Below are positions 63,951 to 64,000 of a stretch of 64,000 bases of DNA, piece by piece; the stretch's first letter is position 1, and every line of letters starts with the position of its first letter. The stretch lies in contig JANXWB010000042.1 in NCBI GenBank assembly GCA_025351345.1, positions 24,129 to 88,128 on the forward strand, given 5' to 3'. Below the pieces are notes generated by a model, which worked only from the letters and a program-made list of their open reading frames with translations, had not been told where the DNA came from and ran no database searches. Origin of the DNA: Synechococcales cyanobacterium GL140_1_metabat_312 (lineage in GTDB: Bacteria > Cyanobacteriota > Cyanobacteriia > Leptolyngbyales > Leptolyngbyaceae). The translations under genes were made by a program, and so were the position numbers.

Positions 63951-64000
63951 ATGGTGCCAAAGATGATTGATAGAATGGGTGACGATCGCTCGATCTTTGG
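63951..64000 (+). CDS. Possible gene start running off the window
   Basis: ATG 63951 is preceded by AGGAA about 8 bp upstream and opens a frame (MVPKMIDRMGDDRSIF) to the window edge. Too short to identify. It includes a HIP1-like GCGATCGC-type core at 63983-63990 region. Confidence 0.3.
   Translation, partial: MVPKMIDRMGDDRSIF

Overview
The window is a contiguous piece of a cyanobacterial chromosome. The evidence is direct: a photosystem I subunit gene (psaM), the cyanobacterial eight-gene ATP synthase cluster with a duplicated b/b' stator pair, a cmpABCD bicarbonate transporter with divergent cmpR, Tic20 and Tic22 homologues, many cyanobacteria-specific small families (DUF2949, DUF2499/DUF3593, DUF4079, DUF2555-like) and a very high density of CGATCG, often as the HIP1 octamer GCGATCGC. 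Gene density, moderate GC and exosortase-sorted surface proteins argue against a marine picocyanobacterium. No phage, transposase, CRISPR array, rRNA or tRNA was seen.

Layout. 1-13.9 kb: truncated trhO, small cyanobacterial proteins, a YbjN protein overlapping a LipM-like octanoyltransferase, a degenerate-GGDEF/EAL protein, rpe, an unusual secreted subtilase followed by a lipoprotein serpin, a coiled-coil protein, csaB, the DUF2499/DUF3593 pair, Tic22 and one unknown. 14.1-20.4 kb: atpI-atpB-atpE-atpF2-atpF-atpH-atpA-atpG ending in a strong terminator; beta and epsilon genes are not here. 20.4-31.2 kb: ferredoxin, an XDD3-like surface protein, rpsB-tsf, YaaW, a glutamine amidotransferase, coaBC, speA, a PEP-CTERM protein, ndk. 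31.2-39.3 kb: TerC, psaM, two unknowns, argG, a Uma2 protein, a Tat-exported Mn-type superoxide dismutase, DUF4079, rhomboid and a glycine-rich protein. 39.3-52.6 kb: an AT-rich glycosyltransferase-like gene, argS, a second Uma2 protein, a coiled-coil protein, a thioredoxin-reductase-like flavoprotein, rpsF, Tic20, glyA, a WecA/TagO-like transferase, cinA, a 43-residue protein, aroQ, DedA. 52.6-59 kb: cmpR and cmpABCD. 59-64 kb: an RluA-family protein lacking the usual catalytic aspartate, a GHL10 hydrolase and a devC-devA exporter pair without an adjacent devB.

Most of the window is housekeeping. The cmp locus is the clearest functional module: a lipoprotein HCO3- binder (CmpA), permease (CmpB), two ATPases (CmpC with a fused second binding domain, CmpD) and a divergent LysR regulator. 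I did not find a convincing wholly new multi-gene system. The best leads are single proteins with altered active sites (subtilase with Glu for Asp, RluA protein with Gly for Asp, a CxxC flavoprotein without a normal NADPH motif), the subtilase-serpin pairing, an unusual c-subunit helix, a 43-residue conserved-looking small protein and several unexplained intergenic palindromes.
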